Both the position numbers and the translations under genes were made by a program. Under the pieces are notes generated by a model. The model was not told the origin of the DNA, searched no databases, and was given only the letters and a program-made list of their open reading frames with translations. DNA of 64,000 nt, from positions 248,001 through 312,000 of the forward strand of contig NZ_AP021903.1 in NCBI RefSeq assembly GCF_018326005.1, given 5' to 3'. The DNA is from Pseudomonas sp. Seg1 (lineage in GTDB: Bacteria; Pseudomonadota; Gammaproteobacteria; Pseudomonadales; Pseudomonadaceae). This document shows, piece after piece, positions 9,888 through 18,311 of this stretch (position 1 is the stretch's first letter; each line of letters opens with the position of its first letter).

Positions 9888-11504
9888 CTACCACACACCG
9901 ATTTGAACGACCTTCTCGGCTTCCGGCTCTCCATAACGAAAGCGCTGCCCCCGTAAATCAATCTCCTGATGACTGATCGTGGTCCGCCGTTTCAACCCGC
10001 GCACCCACTCGAACAAATGCCCCGCATGCTCCTCGCGCACCGCCGCATACGCCGGGTCATCACCCAGATCACGCAACTCCTGCGGATCATTCAACAGATC
10101 AAACAGCTGCGGCCGGAAGCCGTCATACGCCAGGTATTTCCAGCGTTCGCTGCGCACCATGGTCATGCGGCAACGGTCGATCGATTGTCCGAGTCGCTCC
10201 CGTGCCGGAGCCTGGAAGGCGTAGTCGTATTCGCTGATCGCATAGCGGCGCCAGTCTGGGTTTTTACCGTGCAGAAGCGGGATCAACGAACGCCCTTCAA
10301 GCCGATGTTCTGCCCCCGGCAAACCCAGTGCCTGAAGAAACGTCGGCAGCGCATCGATGGTTTCGGCTAACCGATCATCCACCGTTCCCCGAGTGACATC
10401 CGCCGCCGCCCGAGGGTCGCGCACGATCAGTGGCACGCCCACCGCCTGCTCCAGCAAAAACTCCTTCTCGCCCAGCCAGTGATCGCCGAGGAAGTCGCCG
10501 TGATCGCTGGTGAACACGATCAACGTGTCATCCCAGCGGCCATTGCTCTGCAGAAAATCGAAAAGTCGCCCCAACTGATCATCCACTTGCTTGATCAGGC
10601 CCATGTAGGTCGGGATTACATTCAATCGTACTGAATCGCGGGAAAAGTTGAGGCTTTCCTCATGCTGGCGAAAGGCAGTGTATACGGGGTGTTTGCTGGC
10701 TTCGGAGGGCGTCGCGCGGACCGGTTCGAGAATCGATTTCGTACTGTACAAGGCGTGGTATGGCGCCGGTACGATGTAGGGCCAGTGCGGTTTGATATAC
10801 GAAAGGTGTAAACACCAGGATTTCTCACCTTGCTCGGTGATGAAGTCGATGGCTCGATTTGTAGTGTAGACAGTCTCTGAGTGTTGCTCGGGAATTCGTG
10901 CTGGCAAATGCGCATGACGCATTTGCCAGCCACTGAGGATTTCACCGTGCTCGCCTTCGGCAGCGTTGGCCCAGTCGTGCCAGGGGTTGCGGCCGACGAA
11001 ACCGTGTTCGCGCAGGTAATGGGTGTAAGGCGCTGATTCGCGTTTGTCGTCGAACAGCGGGTCGTCGGGGAAGATGCCGTCGTGACGGAAGTAGGGTTCG
11101 AAGCCGACCTCGTTGAGCACTTCGGCCTGCTCGCTGTCCGGGTTGATGGCCAGACGCTGCAAGGCATCGACATTCGCCGTGGCGTGGGTCTTGCCGACCA
11201 GCGCGGTACGAATGCCGTGAGGGCGCAGGTAATCACCGATGGTCAGTTCTTCCAGCGGCAACGGCACCGCGTTCCATGCCACTTGATGGCTGCTGACGTA
11301 GCGTCCGGTGTAGGCCGACATCCGTGACGGTCCGCAGATCGTGCCTTGGGTGTAAGCGCGGCTGAAACGCACACCGGCTGCCGCCAGGCGATCGATGTTC
11401 GGCGTGTGCAAATGGGGGTGGCCGTAGCAGGACAGGTAATCGCGGCGCAGTTGATCGCACATGATGTACAGCACGTTGCGCACGGGTTGTTCAGGATGGG
11501 ACAT
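9888..11504 (-). CDS. sulfatase-superfamily hydrolase (phosphonate monoester hydrolase-like)
   Basis: The protein has 538 residues from the ATG at 11504, with GGTGA five bases upstream. A GTG at 11513 is possible but lacks a ribosome site. The formylglycine motif CGPSR occurs in TQGTICGPSRMSAYTGRY. Metal-binding segments are IMCDQLRRD at the N-terminus and FTSDHGDFLGDH later. Overall it looks closer to phosphonate monoester hydrolases/phosphodiesterases than to AtsA or choline sulfatase. That group hydrolyses several phosphate and sulfate esters, so the true substrate is open. Its position between atsK and sftP suggests an organic sulfate. No signal peptide is visible, so cytoplasmic action is likely. 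Confidence 0.85.
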   Translation of the reverse strand: MSHPEQPVRNVLYIMCDQLRRDYLSCYGHPHLHTPNIDRLAAAGVRFSRAYTQGTICGPSRMSAYTGRYVSSHQVAWNAVPLPLEELTIGDYLRPHGIRTALVGKTHATANVDALQRLAINPDSEQAEVLNEVGFEPYFRHDGIFPDDPLFDDKRESAPYTHYLREHGFVGRNPWHDWANAAEGEHGEILSGWQMRHAHLPARIPEQHSETVYTTNRAIDFITEQGEKSWCLHLSYIKPHWPYIVPAPYHALYSTKSILEPVRATPSEASKHPVYTAFRQHEESLNFSRDSVRLNVIPTYMGLIKQVDDQLGRLFDFLQSNGRWDDTLIVFTSDHGDFLGDHWLGEKEFLLEQAVGVPLIVRDPRAAADVTRGTVDDRLAETIDALPTFLQALGLPGAEHRLEGRSLIPLLHGKNPDWRRYAISEYDYAFQAPARERLGQSIDRCRMTMVRSERWKYLAYDGFRPQLFDLLNDPQELRDLGDDPAYAAVREEHAGHLFEWVRGLKRRTTISHQEIDLRGQRFRYGEPEAEKVVQIGVW

Positions 11505-11619
11505 GGGGTTCACCGGTCAGAGAGACAGGCGAGGGTTTTCGCTTTCGATGGGGGTGTTCGGCAAGTGCATTTGGGGAATGGGTTTTATGCAGTCAGTGCA
11601 TGGGTGGCTGTGCTGACGC

Positions 11620-11709
11620 CATCGCTGGCAAGCCAGCTCCCACAAGTCCCGGTTGAACACATTATTTCTGCCAGACGCACATCCTGTGGGAGCTGGCTTG
11701 CCAGCGATA
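11620..11709. repeat. REPIN-like inverted repeat (TCGCTGGCAAGCCAGCTCCC class)
   Basis: The left arm is 11620-11645 and the right arm about 11683-11708, with the same core as the elements at 2089, 9789 and 40121. It lies between the LysR gene's end and the sulfatase start, on a minus-strand run. Confidence 0.9.
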
Positions 11710-11717
11710 GCGGTTGA

Positions 11718-12662
11718 TCAAACAGCGAAGTTCTCCAGCGAACAGACCTCCTCATCCACCGCATCAATCTCTTTGATCTGCTCAATCATCGCCTCAGCCA
11801 ACGGCGACAACCGATACCCCGCCCGACTGACAATCCCGTAGCGGGTGTACAACTCCTCCAGATCGTCCGCCAACCCTTCGATCTTCAAACACAGCAGATC
11901 ACCCTTGGCCTGATGCAACGCATCGGAATAAGCGCCGACGATCCCGATCGCATCCGAACGCAGCACCACACTCAACAGGCTGGAACTGTTTTCACACTCC
12001 ACATTCGGCGTGAAATCCGGGCGACCGCTGAGGTCGACGATGACTTTGCGCAGGTTCGGCGGACGAATGCTCACCGCCAGCGGATAGCTCATCAGTTGTT
12101 CGGCGGTAACCCGCTCAAAACCTGCCAGTGGATGCCCCGCACGGCAGCAGAAATGCCATTTGCGCGGGCGTAACCGGTACGTCAGGTAATCCGGATCGGC
12201 TTCAAAGTGTCGGGTGTCGGCGACAAAGAATTCGAACTCTTCGCTGAGCAGGCGCTTGCTCAGACTCTGCCAGTCATCGACCTGGAACTGCACCCGCGCT
12301 TTTGGATATCGGCCAATGAAGCTGCCGATGGCACGCGGAATCAATCCCGCTGCCGGCGCGGGGCCGCAACCGAAGCGCAATTCTCCCGCCTCCAGGCCAT
12401 TGAACTGGCTGATCTCGTTGGCCATTTGCTGCGCACCGCTGACCAGCCGCCGCGCATGTTCGAGCAGCACCTGGCCTTGCTTGGTCGGCGGCAATTCCTT
12501 GCGCCCGCGATCAACCAGCTGGCAGCCAACGCTGTGTTCCAGTGCCTGAATACTGCGACTGAACGCCGACTGCGACAGGTTCACCGCCTGCGCGCCGGCG
12601 ACGAAGCTGCGTTGGTCAGCCAAGGCGATGAAGTGACGAAGTTGGCGCAAGTCGATATGCAT
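11718..12662 (-). CDS. LysR-family regulator divergent from sftP (SftR-type)
   Basis: This 314-residue LysR protein starts MHIDLRQLRHFIAL. Its helix-turn-helix is SFVAGAQAVNLSQSAFSRSI, and the effector-binding domain follows from about residue 90 (AGELRFGCGPAPA). It is a paralogue of the regulator at 7758-8678 along its whole length. It is divergent from the TonB receptor gene with 165 bases between, the normal arrangement for a LysR regulator and its target. By position it is the better candidate for SftR. The ribosome site is weak. The inducer is unknown; in this family sulfur metabolites such as adenylyl sulfate or O-acetylserine are common effectors. Confidence 0.87.
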   Translation of the reverse strand: MHIDLRQLRHFIALADQRSFVAGAQAVNLSQSAFSRSIQALEHSVGCQLVDRGRKELPPTKQGQVLLEHARRLVSGAQQMANEISQFNGLEAGELRFGCGPAPAAGLIPRAIGSFIGRYPKARVQFQVDDWQSLSKRLLSEEFEFFVADTRHFEADPDYLTYRLRPRKWHFCCRAGHPLAGFERVTAEQLMSYPLAVSIRPPNLRKVIVDLSGRPDFTPNVECENSSSLLSVVLRSDAIGIVGAYSDALHQAKGDLLCLKIEGLADDLEELYTRYGIVSRAGYRLSPLAEAMIEQIKEIDAVDEEVCSLENFAV

Positions 12663-12827
12663 TTTTCACATAAAAAATATCCGGGAAATGCATTGGATAT
12701 GCATTACGTCGACTCCTTATAAAGGCAATCTCTTATGCAGTAAATATTTGTAAATCCATAAATAAATAACTTAAAAGAATATGCAGCGCTGACGATGTCT
12801 GTGTGTTTTTTGACCAGGAGCCGCGCC
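12663..12827. promoter_or_regulatory. divergent LysR / sftP control region
   Basis: This short AT-rich region contains GGATATGCATTACG (12693-12706), CTTATAAAGG (12716-12725), CTTATGCAG (12732-12740) and GAATATGCAGCG (12778-12789). The last two share ATGCAG and may be regulator half-sites. A CAGGAG ribosome site for sftP lies at 12815-12820. Confidence 0.45.
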
Positions 12828-15188
12828 ATGAGTCCGTTGAACCTCGCGTCACCCTTAACCCCACGACGGCTCAAACGCCTGCCTCTGGCCCTGTTGCTGG
12901 CAGGGAGCGCCAGCTGGACTCACAGCTACGCGGTTGAATCCGAATCCCCGGCGCCGGTGCCGGCCGGCAAGCCTGCGGCCAACAGTTCGCAACTGGAAAC
13001 CGTGACGGTCACCACCCGCCGCCGCGAAGAAAGTTCGCAAGATGTGCCAACGCCAATGAGCGTGGTCAGCGGCCAGAATCTGGAGACGCAACGGGTCTAC
13101 CGGATTCAGGATTTGCAGCAACTGGTGCCGAGCGTCAACGTCGCCTACATGCACGCCCGCCAGTCCAGCGTGTCGATTCGCGGCCTGGGCAACAACCCGG
13201 CCAGCGATGGTCTGGAAGGCAGCGTCGGCCTGTACATCGACAACGTCTACCTGGGGCGCCCGGGGATGGCGGTGTTCGATCTGATGGACATCGAACAGCT
13301 CGAAGTTTTGCGTGGCCCGCAGGGCACACTGTTCGGTAAAAACACCACCGCCGGGGTGATCAACATCAGCACCCGTGCGCCGACGTTTACACCTGAACGC
13401 AGCATTGAAACCTCGGTCGGCGAGGAAGGCTACTTCCAGACCAAGGGCACGATTTCCGGGCCGCTCAACGATCAACTCGCCGGGCGTTTTTCCGCCTATC
13501 GGACCCGCAGCGATGGCGACATCAAGAATGAATACGACGGCCATGATCTGAATGGCGGCTCGCGCGACGGCTTCCGTGCACAGTTGCTGTTCAAGCCCAA
13601 CGAAGATTTCAACCTGCGCTGGATCGGCGATTACAACGAAGAGGATTCCAGCGCCGGCACCCGCGTGCTGTACAGCACCGGGCCGACCATCAATGGCGTC
13701 AATCTTTACCAGTCGCGAGCCAATGCCGCCGGCGCGACGCTGGTCAATGGCTCGCACCGTAAGGTCAATCTGGATAACGATCAGCACGTCACCGTGCATC
13801 AGGGCGGCACCTCGGTCGAAGCGAACTGGACGCTGCCGAGCGACTTCACCCTGACCTCGATCAGCTCCTACCGCTTCTGGAATTTCACCCCGCGCAACGA
13901 CGACGGCCTCAACGTGCCGGCGAGCTATAACGCCGGGGTGTCGGTGGAAGACAAACAGTATTCACAGGAATTTCGCCTGGCCTCACCGAAGGGTGAGTTC
14001 TTCGATTACGTCGTAGGTGCGTACTACTTCGGCAACAATCTGGACAACAAATCCTTCGCCTATTACGGCCCGCAAGCGGATATCTGGAACGGCACGCCGG
14101 CCGGTGCGCTAGCCAACGTCACCAGTGTCGGTAACGGCCACATCAAGACCGACAGCTTTGCACTGTTCGCCCAAGGCACCTGGCACCTCACCGAGCGCCT
14201 GGACTTCACCGCCGGAGTGCGCGGCACCTATGAAGAAAAAAGCGCCTGGGTCACGCGTAATGCTCCGGTTGGCGGTGCGACTGTCGCCGGTGCTGCCGCA
14301 ACGGCGCGGCGTGGTCGTGCCGGCGCTTACGACTCTGGCGACTTGAATCAATACAGCTCCAGTCCGTCCGGGCTGCTCAACCTCAGCTACCGGATCACCG
14401 ACGATGTGCTCGGCTACGCAACGCTGTCCCACGGCGAGAAATCCGGCGGGGTCAACCTTGCGGTCGGCTCGGCTCCGGTGGCCGGCGCCGACTCTTTGTT
14501 GATCGGCACCGAGCGCGCCAACAACGCCGAGCTGGGTTTCAAAAGCACGCTGTGGGATCACCGTCTGCAACTCAACGCCAACGTGTTCTGGACCCAGGTC
14601 AACGCCTACCAGACCAACGCCTACGACGCCGAAAACCGCGTGCAGTACCTGACCAACGCCGGTTCCGTGCGCTCGCGCGGTGTCGAATTCGAGAGCACGG
14701 TGATCCCGCTGCGCGGCCTGACCCTGAACTTCAACGGCTCCTACAACGACGTCAGCTACCTCTCGTATAAAGATGCGCCATGCCCGCCGGAAGTCAGCCA
14801 GGCGCCAGGCGCTCCGGCCTCTTGCGATCTCAGCGGCCATCAAGTGGTCGGTGCCTCGAAATGGATCGGCAACGCCAACGGCGAATACAAATGGAATCTG
14901 GATAACGGCTTCGAACCCTACGTCACCGCCAGTTATGCGTTCCGCTCGAAAGCCGTCGGCACGGTCGAGGATTCCGACTACGGCCAGATCCCGAGCTATG
15001 CGGTGGTCAACTTTTCCACCGGCCTGCGCGGCGATTTCAATCAAGGCCAGTGGGACGTCTCGCTGTGGCTGAAAAACGCCTTCGACAAAACCTACTACAC
15101 GACCCTGTGGACCGGCGGCAATGGCGGCTATGAAGGCCTGCTCGGCACACCGCGGACCCTCGGCGTCACTGGCCGTTACGACTTCTGA
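12828..15188 (+). CDS. sftP: TonB-dependent outer-membrane receptor SftP (sulfate ester uptake)
   Basis: The protein has 786 residues from the ATG at 12828, chosen because a CAGGAG ribosome site precedes it. A signal sequence lies near residues 12-35. A TonB-box-like LETVTVTTRRR follows at about 55-65. The plug domain has the segment VLRGPQGTLFGKNTTAGVIN, and the barrel ends with aromatic RYDF. In P. putida S-313, SftP is the TonB receptor needed for sulfate-ester use. Here the LysR partner, the downstream arylsulfotransferase-like gene (23 bases later) and the nearby tonB-exbBD set support the same role. The exact ligand is not shown by sequence. Confidence 0.88.
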   Translation: MSPLNLASPLTPRRLKRLPLALLLAGSASWTHSYAVESESPAPVPAGKPAANSSQLETVTVTTRRREESSQDVPTPMSVVSGQNLETQRVYRIQDLQQLVPSVNVAYMHARQSSVSIRGLGNNPASDGLEGSVGLYIDNVYLGRPGMAVFDLMDIEQLEVLRGPQGTLFGKNTTAGVINISTRAPTFTPERSIETSVGEEGYFQTKGTISGPLNDQLAGRFSAYRTRSDGDIKNEYDGHDLNGGSRDGFRAQLLFKPNEDFNLRWIGDYNEEDSSAGTRVLYSTGPTINGVNLYQSRANAAGATLVNGSHRKVNLDNDQHVTVHQGGTSVEANWTLPSDFTLTSISSYRFWNFTPRNDDGLNVPASYNAGVSVEDKQYSQEFRLASPKGEFFDYVVGAYYFGNNLDNKSFAYYGPQADIWNGTPAGALANVTSVGNGHIKTDSFALFAQGTWHLTERLDFTAGVRGTYEEKSAWVTRNAPVGGATVAGAAATARRGRAGAYDSGDLNQYSSSPSGLLNLSYRITDDVLGYATLSHGEKSGGVNLAVGSAPVAGADSLLIGTERANNAELGFKSTLWDHRLQLNANVFWTQVNAYQTNAYDAENRVQYLTNAGSVRSRGVEFESTVIPLRGLTLNFNGSYNDVSYLSYKDAPCPPEVSQAPGAPASCDLSGHQVVGASKWIGNANGEYKWNLDNGFEPYVTASYAFRSKAVGTVEDSDYGQIPSYAVVNFSTGLRGDFNQGQWDVSLWLKNAFDKTYYTTLWTGGNGGYEGLLGTPRTLGVTGRYDF

Positions 15189-15211
15189 TTGACCCTTCAA
15201 GGAGCTGCATC

Positions 15212-16555
15212 ATGTTGCCCATCAAAAGCGCTTTACCGCTGTTGTTGTCCGGCGCGGTGTTGAGTAGCGGCGCCTTCGCCGCACCCAGCGTCTACCCCAC
15301 GGGTGTTACCCGTTATGACCCGGACAAGGCGTTCAATCAGTACGTGATCTTCAGCGGCGCCGACAAGCAGACGCACCTGATCGACATGAACGGCAACGAG
15401 GTGAAAACCTGGCCACAGGCGGGTTTCCCCTCGGCGATCATCGACCCGCAATTGGTTGGCGGTGAGCGTGGACACGTGTTGCTGCAACTGAGCGACAAGG
15501 ATCCGGGCAAGCTCGGTTCGGCCGGCAACGGCCTGGGCAACCAGAGCGTCGGCGAACTGGACTGGAATGGCAAAGTCGTCTGGCAGTGGGGCGACAACGC
15601 ACCCGGTGGTGCGGCGCAACAGCATCATGATCAGCGCCGCTTGAGCAACGGCAACACCGTGGTGCTGGCCAACAAGGTACACAAGGTCAAAGGTTTCAAA
15701 GTGCCCGAGGTGATTGACGATGCAATCTACGAAGTCGGTGCCGATGGCGCGGTGAAATGGCAATGGCTGGCCTCCGAGCACCTCAACGAGTTTGGCTTCA
15801 CGGCCGAGCAATTGAAACTGGTGCGCGCCAGTGACAATCCCGATTACCTGCACATCAACAACCTCAGTCTGGTCGGGCCGAACAAGTGGTTCGATGGCGG
15901 TGACAAACGCTTCAGTCCGGACAACCTGCTGATCGATTCACGCAACGCCAATTTCATCGCGATCATCGACAAGAACAGCGGCAAAGTGGTCTGGCGTCTG
16001 GGGCCGAACCTGCCGCTGATCAACCCGAAAACCGCACAGACGCTGCCGCGCCCGGTGGATCAGTTTGTCGGTCAGCATGACGCCCACATCATCCCGGCCG
16101 GATTGCCCGGTGCGGGTAATTTGCTGGTATTCGATAACCAGGGCTCGGCGGGTTATCCGAACGTGACGCTCGGGCTGATTTCCGGCTCGCGGGTGCTGGA
16201 AATCGACCCGCTGAAAAATGAGATTGTCTGGCAGTACAGCGCGGCCAATTCGAAGCAGCCGGGCTGGGCGTTTTACAGCTCATTTATCAGCAGCGCACGG
16301 CGCTTGCCCAACGGCAATACGCTGATCGACGAAGGTATGAACGGGCGGTTTTTCCAGGTCACAGCCAAGGGTGAGAACGTCTGGGAATACGTCAGTCCCT
16401 ACCTCGGCAAAGCCCCGGGTAGTGACGCAATCAGCAACTGGGTCTATCGAGCGCTGCCTGTGAGTTATGACTGGGTGCCTGCCGGAACGCGGCGCTCCGA
16501 GACGGCCGTCATTGCGCCGGCCGTTGGCGTGCAGCAGACCAATGCCAGTCGTTAG
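15212..16555 (+). CDS. arylsulfotransferase-family periplasmic protein
   Basis: This 447-residue protein has a signal peptide (cleavage near SGAFA-APS, residue 23), so it is exported. At least five repeats with a W-x-W/W-x-Y signature (DWNGKVVWQWG, GADGAVKWQW, KNSGKVVWRLG, PLKNEIVWQYS, KGENVWEY) indicate a beta-propeller of the arylsulfate sulfotransferase (ASST) family. Candidate catalytic histidines are His138/139 in QQHHDQRRL, His214 in YLHIN, and His289/His292 in GQHDAHIIP. ASST enzymes move sulfate from an aryl sulfate to another phenol through a sulfo-histidine. It is 23 bases downstream of sftP with an AAGGAG ribosome site, so it is co-transcribed. Whether it transfers, hydrolyses or just binds sulfate esters is unknown. 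Confidence 0.82.
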   Translation: MLPIKSALPLLLSGAVLSSGAFAAPSVYPTGVTRYDPDKAFNQYVIFSGADKQTHLIDMNGNEVKTWPQAGFPSAIIDPQLVGGERGHVLLQLSDKDPGKLGSAGNGLGNQSVGELDWNGKVVWQWGDNAPGGAAQQHHDQRRLSNGNTVVLANKVHKVKGFKVPEVIDDAIYEVGADGAVKWQWLASEHLNEFGFTAEQLKLVRASDNPDYLHINNLSLVGPNKWFDGGDKRFSPDNLLIDSRNANFIAIIDKNSGKVVWRLGPNLPLINPKTAQTLPRPVDQFVGQHDAHIIPAGLPGAGNLLVFDNQGSAGYPNVTLGLISGSRVLEIDPLKNEIVWQYSAANSKQPGWAFYSSFISSARRLPNGNTLIDEGMNGRFFQVTAKGENVWEYVSPYLGKAPGSDAISNWVYRALPVSYDWVPAGTRRSETAVIAPAVGVQQTNASR

Positions 16556-16745
16556 TTGAAATGGAATTAATGCTCGACCGATTGGCGATAAGTTATGAGT
16601 AACTTGAACAGTGCTTATTGCAATTTCGTTTGTACGTGGCGTGGACAATATTTGAATGTCCAACCATTCTGACTGTCGTGAGTTTCCAGGAGGAAACTTG
16701 CTCTCATCGGAAGACACTTATCCCAACGATAAAGGAAGTCGAATT

Positions 16746-17072
16746 ATGTCGAGCATTAATGGCACTTATGTAAACGCGAACGCTGGCGCCAAACTGACGA
16801 TTACCGATGGCAACGATTCCAACGGCACCTTCAGCGGTACCTTCAGCCAGGGCGGCGTCAACTATGACGTCAGCTACGGGCATTACCATTTCCAGAACAG
16901 CACCGGACAACCCACCACCATTACGTTTGTCGGTCTGAATGGGAATAGCGGGTTTCAGGCGTGGTCATTGTTTTCTCCCGATCATAATTACGCGAGAGTT
17001 CGCGCAGCCGGTTCCCGTACTAACTTTGACGGTGAAGTCGTGACGCTGGCAGGGGAGTTCGTCAAGCAGTAA
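16746..17072 (+). CDS. small avidin-like protein (tentative)
   Basis: This 108-residue protein has no signal peptide. The start at 16746 has an AAAGGAAG ribosome site; the frame is open 30 codons upstream, but that stretch is not protein-like. The N-terminus (INGTYVNANAGAKLTI, then GTFSGTF) follows the avidin pattern G-x-W/Y-x-N...LTI...G-x-F-x-GTY, and QPTTITFVGL resembles avidin QPTFGFTVNW. However, the tryptophans that pack against biotin are missing, and the serine that contacts the ureido ring is replaced by Ala. It could therefore be an avidin-fold protein with another ligand, or an unrelated small beta-barrel. It follows the sulfotransferase-like gene by 190 bases and has its own terminator. 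Confidence 0.5.
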   Translation: MSSINGTYVNANAGAKLTITDGNDSNGTFSGTFSQGGVNYDVSYGHYHFQNSTGQPTTITFVGLNGNSGFQAWSLFSPDHNYARVRAAGSRTNFDGEVVTLAGEFVKQ

Positions 17073-17088
17073 CTCAGTTGAAATATAT

Positions 17089-17123
17089 AAAAGCCGGTGT
17101 ACGAAAGTGCATCGGCTTTTTTA
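17089..17123 (+). terminator. rho-independent terminator after the avidin-like gene
   Basis: The stem AAGCCGGTGTAC / GTGCATCGGCTT (with G-U pairs) closes on a GAAA tetraloop and runs into TTTTTT. This ends the sftP-region transcript before the tonB promoter. Confidence 0.85.
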
Positions 17124-17450
17124 TTGCTGACGATAAATTCATCAACTATCGAATGTGTATTAATTGTCCTGCCAAACCCGGTCAGGCGAAATCGATGCGT
17201 TGCGTGAATACTTTCAATGCCTGAAAAGCATGCATTTTTTCACACATCGCTGCAGCCCTTGTGGCGCGTGGCTTTGCTGGAAATGATCAATTTACATATT
17301 CCATAAAAGCCTATGCATAACGTTAAAGATTACTTTCGGAGATAAGCGTCAAGCCCAATGATTCACCCAGCGATCTGCCGTGGGGGATTCAACAAACGGC
17401 AGCTCAGCCTTTTTGTAGAGAACGCAAAAAAGACCGCAGGGAGTGAATCA
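17124..17450 (+). promoter_or_regulatory. upstream control region of tonB-exbB-exbD
   Basis: There is no gene in this stretch. An upstream in-frame extension of tonB exists from 17358 but is probably untranslated. AT-rich elements include ATATTCCATAAAAG at 17296-17309, ATGCATAACG at 17313-17322 and GGAGATAAGCG at 17338-17348. The last shares GGAGATAAGC with the region upstream of atsR. I see no convincing Fur box, which supports sulfur rather than iron control of this TonB set. Confidence 0.45.
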
Positions 17451-18266
17451 ATGGGCAATGTCCAGACCGCCGCCAGCGCACAGGAATTGCTGTGGCGTCA
17501 GACGCCGAGTGGCGAATTGGTCGATCTCGGCCGACCGCATCGCGTGCCGTTGGGGCAGTTGCGTTTGCAGCGCGCGCCTAAAGGCATTCTGAGTCGCCGC
17601 GAGACGATTCTGCTCGGTGTGCTGGCGTTGGTGGTGCATGGCGTGGTGATCTACTGGATCAGCCAGAAGCCGACGCCGGTGTTGCCGATTGTGCCGCCGG
17701 AAATTCCACCGATGACCATCGAGTTTTCGCGCCCGGCACCACCCGCGCCACCGGTTGTCGAGCCACCACCGCCTGCGCCTGTGGTCGAGCCACCGCCGCC
17801 GGTAGAAGACGAACTGGCGGTAAAGCCACCACCGCCCAAACCTATTCCGAAACCCAAGCCGAAACCTGTGGCTAAACCGGTTCCGAAACCGGCGCCAAAA
17901 GCTGTTGAGCAACCACCGGCACCGCCCCAACCGGCAGCACCGGCCGCCGCCCCAGCTCCACCTGCACCACCCGCGCCGGCACCGGTGACACCGGCGTCAG
18001 CCAACGCCGCCTACCTGAAAAACCCCGCGCCGGAATATCCCTCGCTGGCTCAGCGTCGCGGCTGGGAAGGCACGGTGTTGTTGCGCGTGCATGTGCTGGC
18101 CAGCGGCAAACCGGGCGAGATTCAGATTCAGAAAAGCAGTGGCCGGCAACAACTCGACGACGCGGCGCTGAACGCCGTGAAGCGTTGGAGTTTTGTCCCG
18201 GCCAAGCAGGGTGATGTCGCCCAGGACGGCTGGGTCAGCGTGCCCATCGATTTCAAGATTCATTAA
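17451..18266 (+). CDS. tonB: energy transducer TonB
   Basis: The protein has 271 residues from the ATG at 17451, preceded by AGGGAG. One membrane segment lies near residues 50-67 (ILLGVLALVVHGVVIYWI). A Pro-rich/Pro-Lys linker then spans the periplasm (about 80-180). The C-terminal TonB domain (PAPEYPSLAQRRGWEGTVLL to the end) contacts receptors. The N-terminal tail ahead of the membrane segment is unusually long at about 48 residues. With exbB and exbD directly downstream, it forms a complete energy module for outer-membrane import, most likely for the adjacent SftP receptor. Confidence 0.92.
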   Translation: MGNVQTAASAQELLWRQTPSGELVDLGRPHRVPLGQLRLQRAPKGILSRRETILLGVLALVVHGVVIYWISQKPTPVLPIVPPEIPPMTIEFSRPAPPAPPVVEPPPPAPVVEPPPPVEDELAVKPPPPKPIPKPKPKPVAKPVPKPAPKAVEQPPAPPQPAAPAAAPAPPAPPAPAPVTPASANAAYLKNPAPEYPSLAQRRGWEGTVLLRVHVLASGKPGEIQIQKSSGRQQLDDAALNAVKRWSFVPAKQGDVAQDGWVSVPIDFKIH

Positions 18267-18311
18267 ACCGAAACCAAATTCGCGCTAAACGTTTACACGA
18301 GGGAACACATC

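Noticed and set aside
16656..16745. 30-codon N-terminal extension of the avidin-like protein
   Set aside because: The internal ATG at 16746 has a better ribosome site and begins the protein-like sequence.
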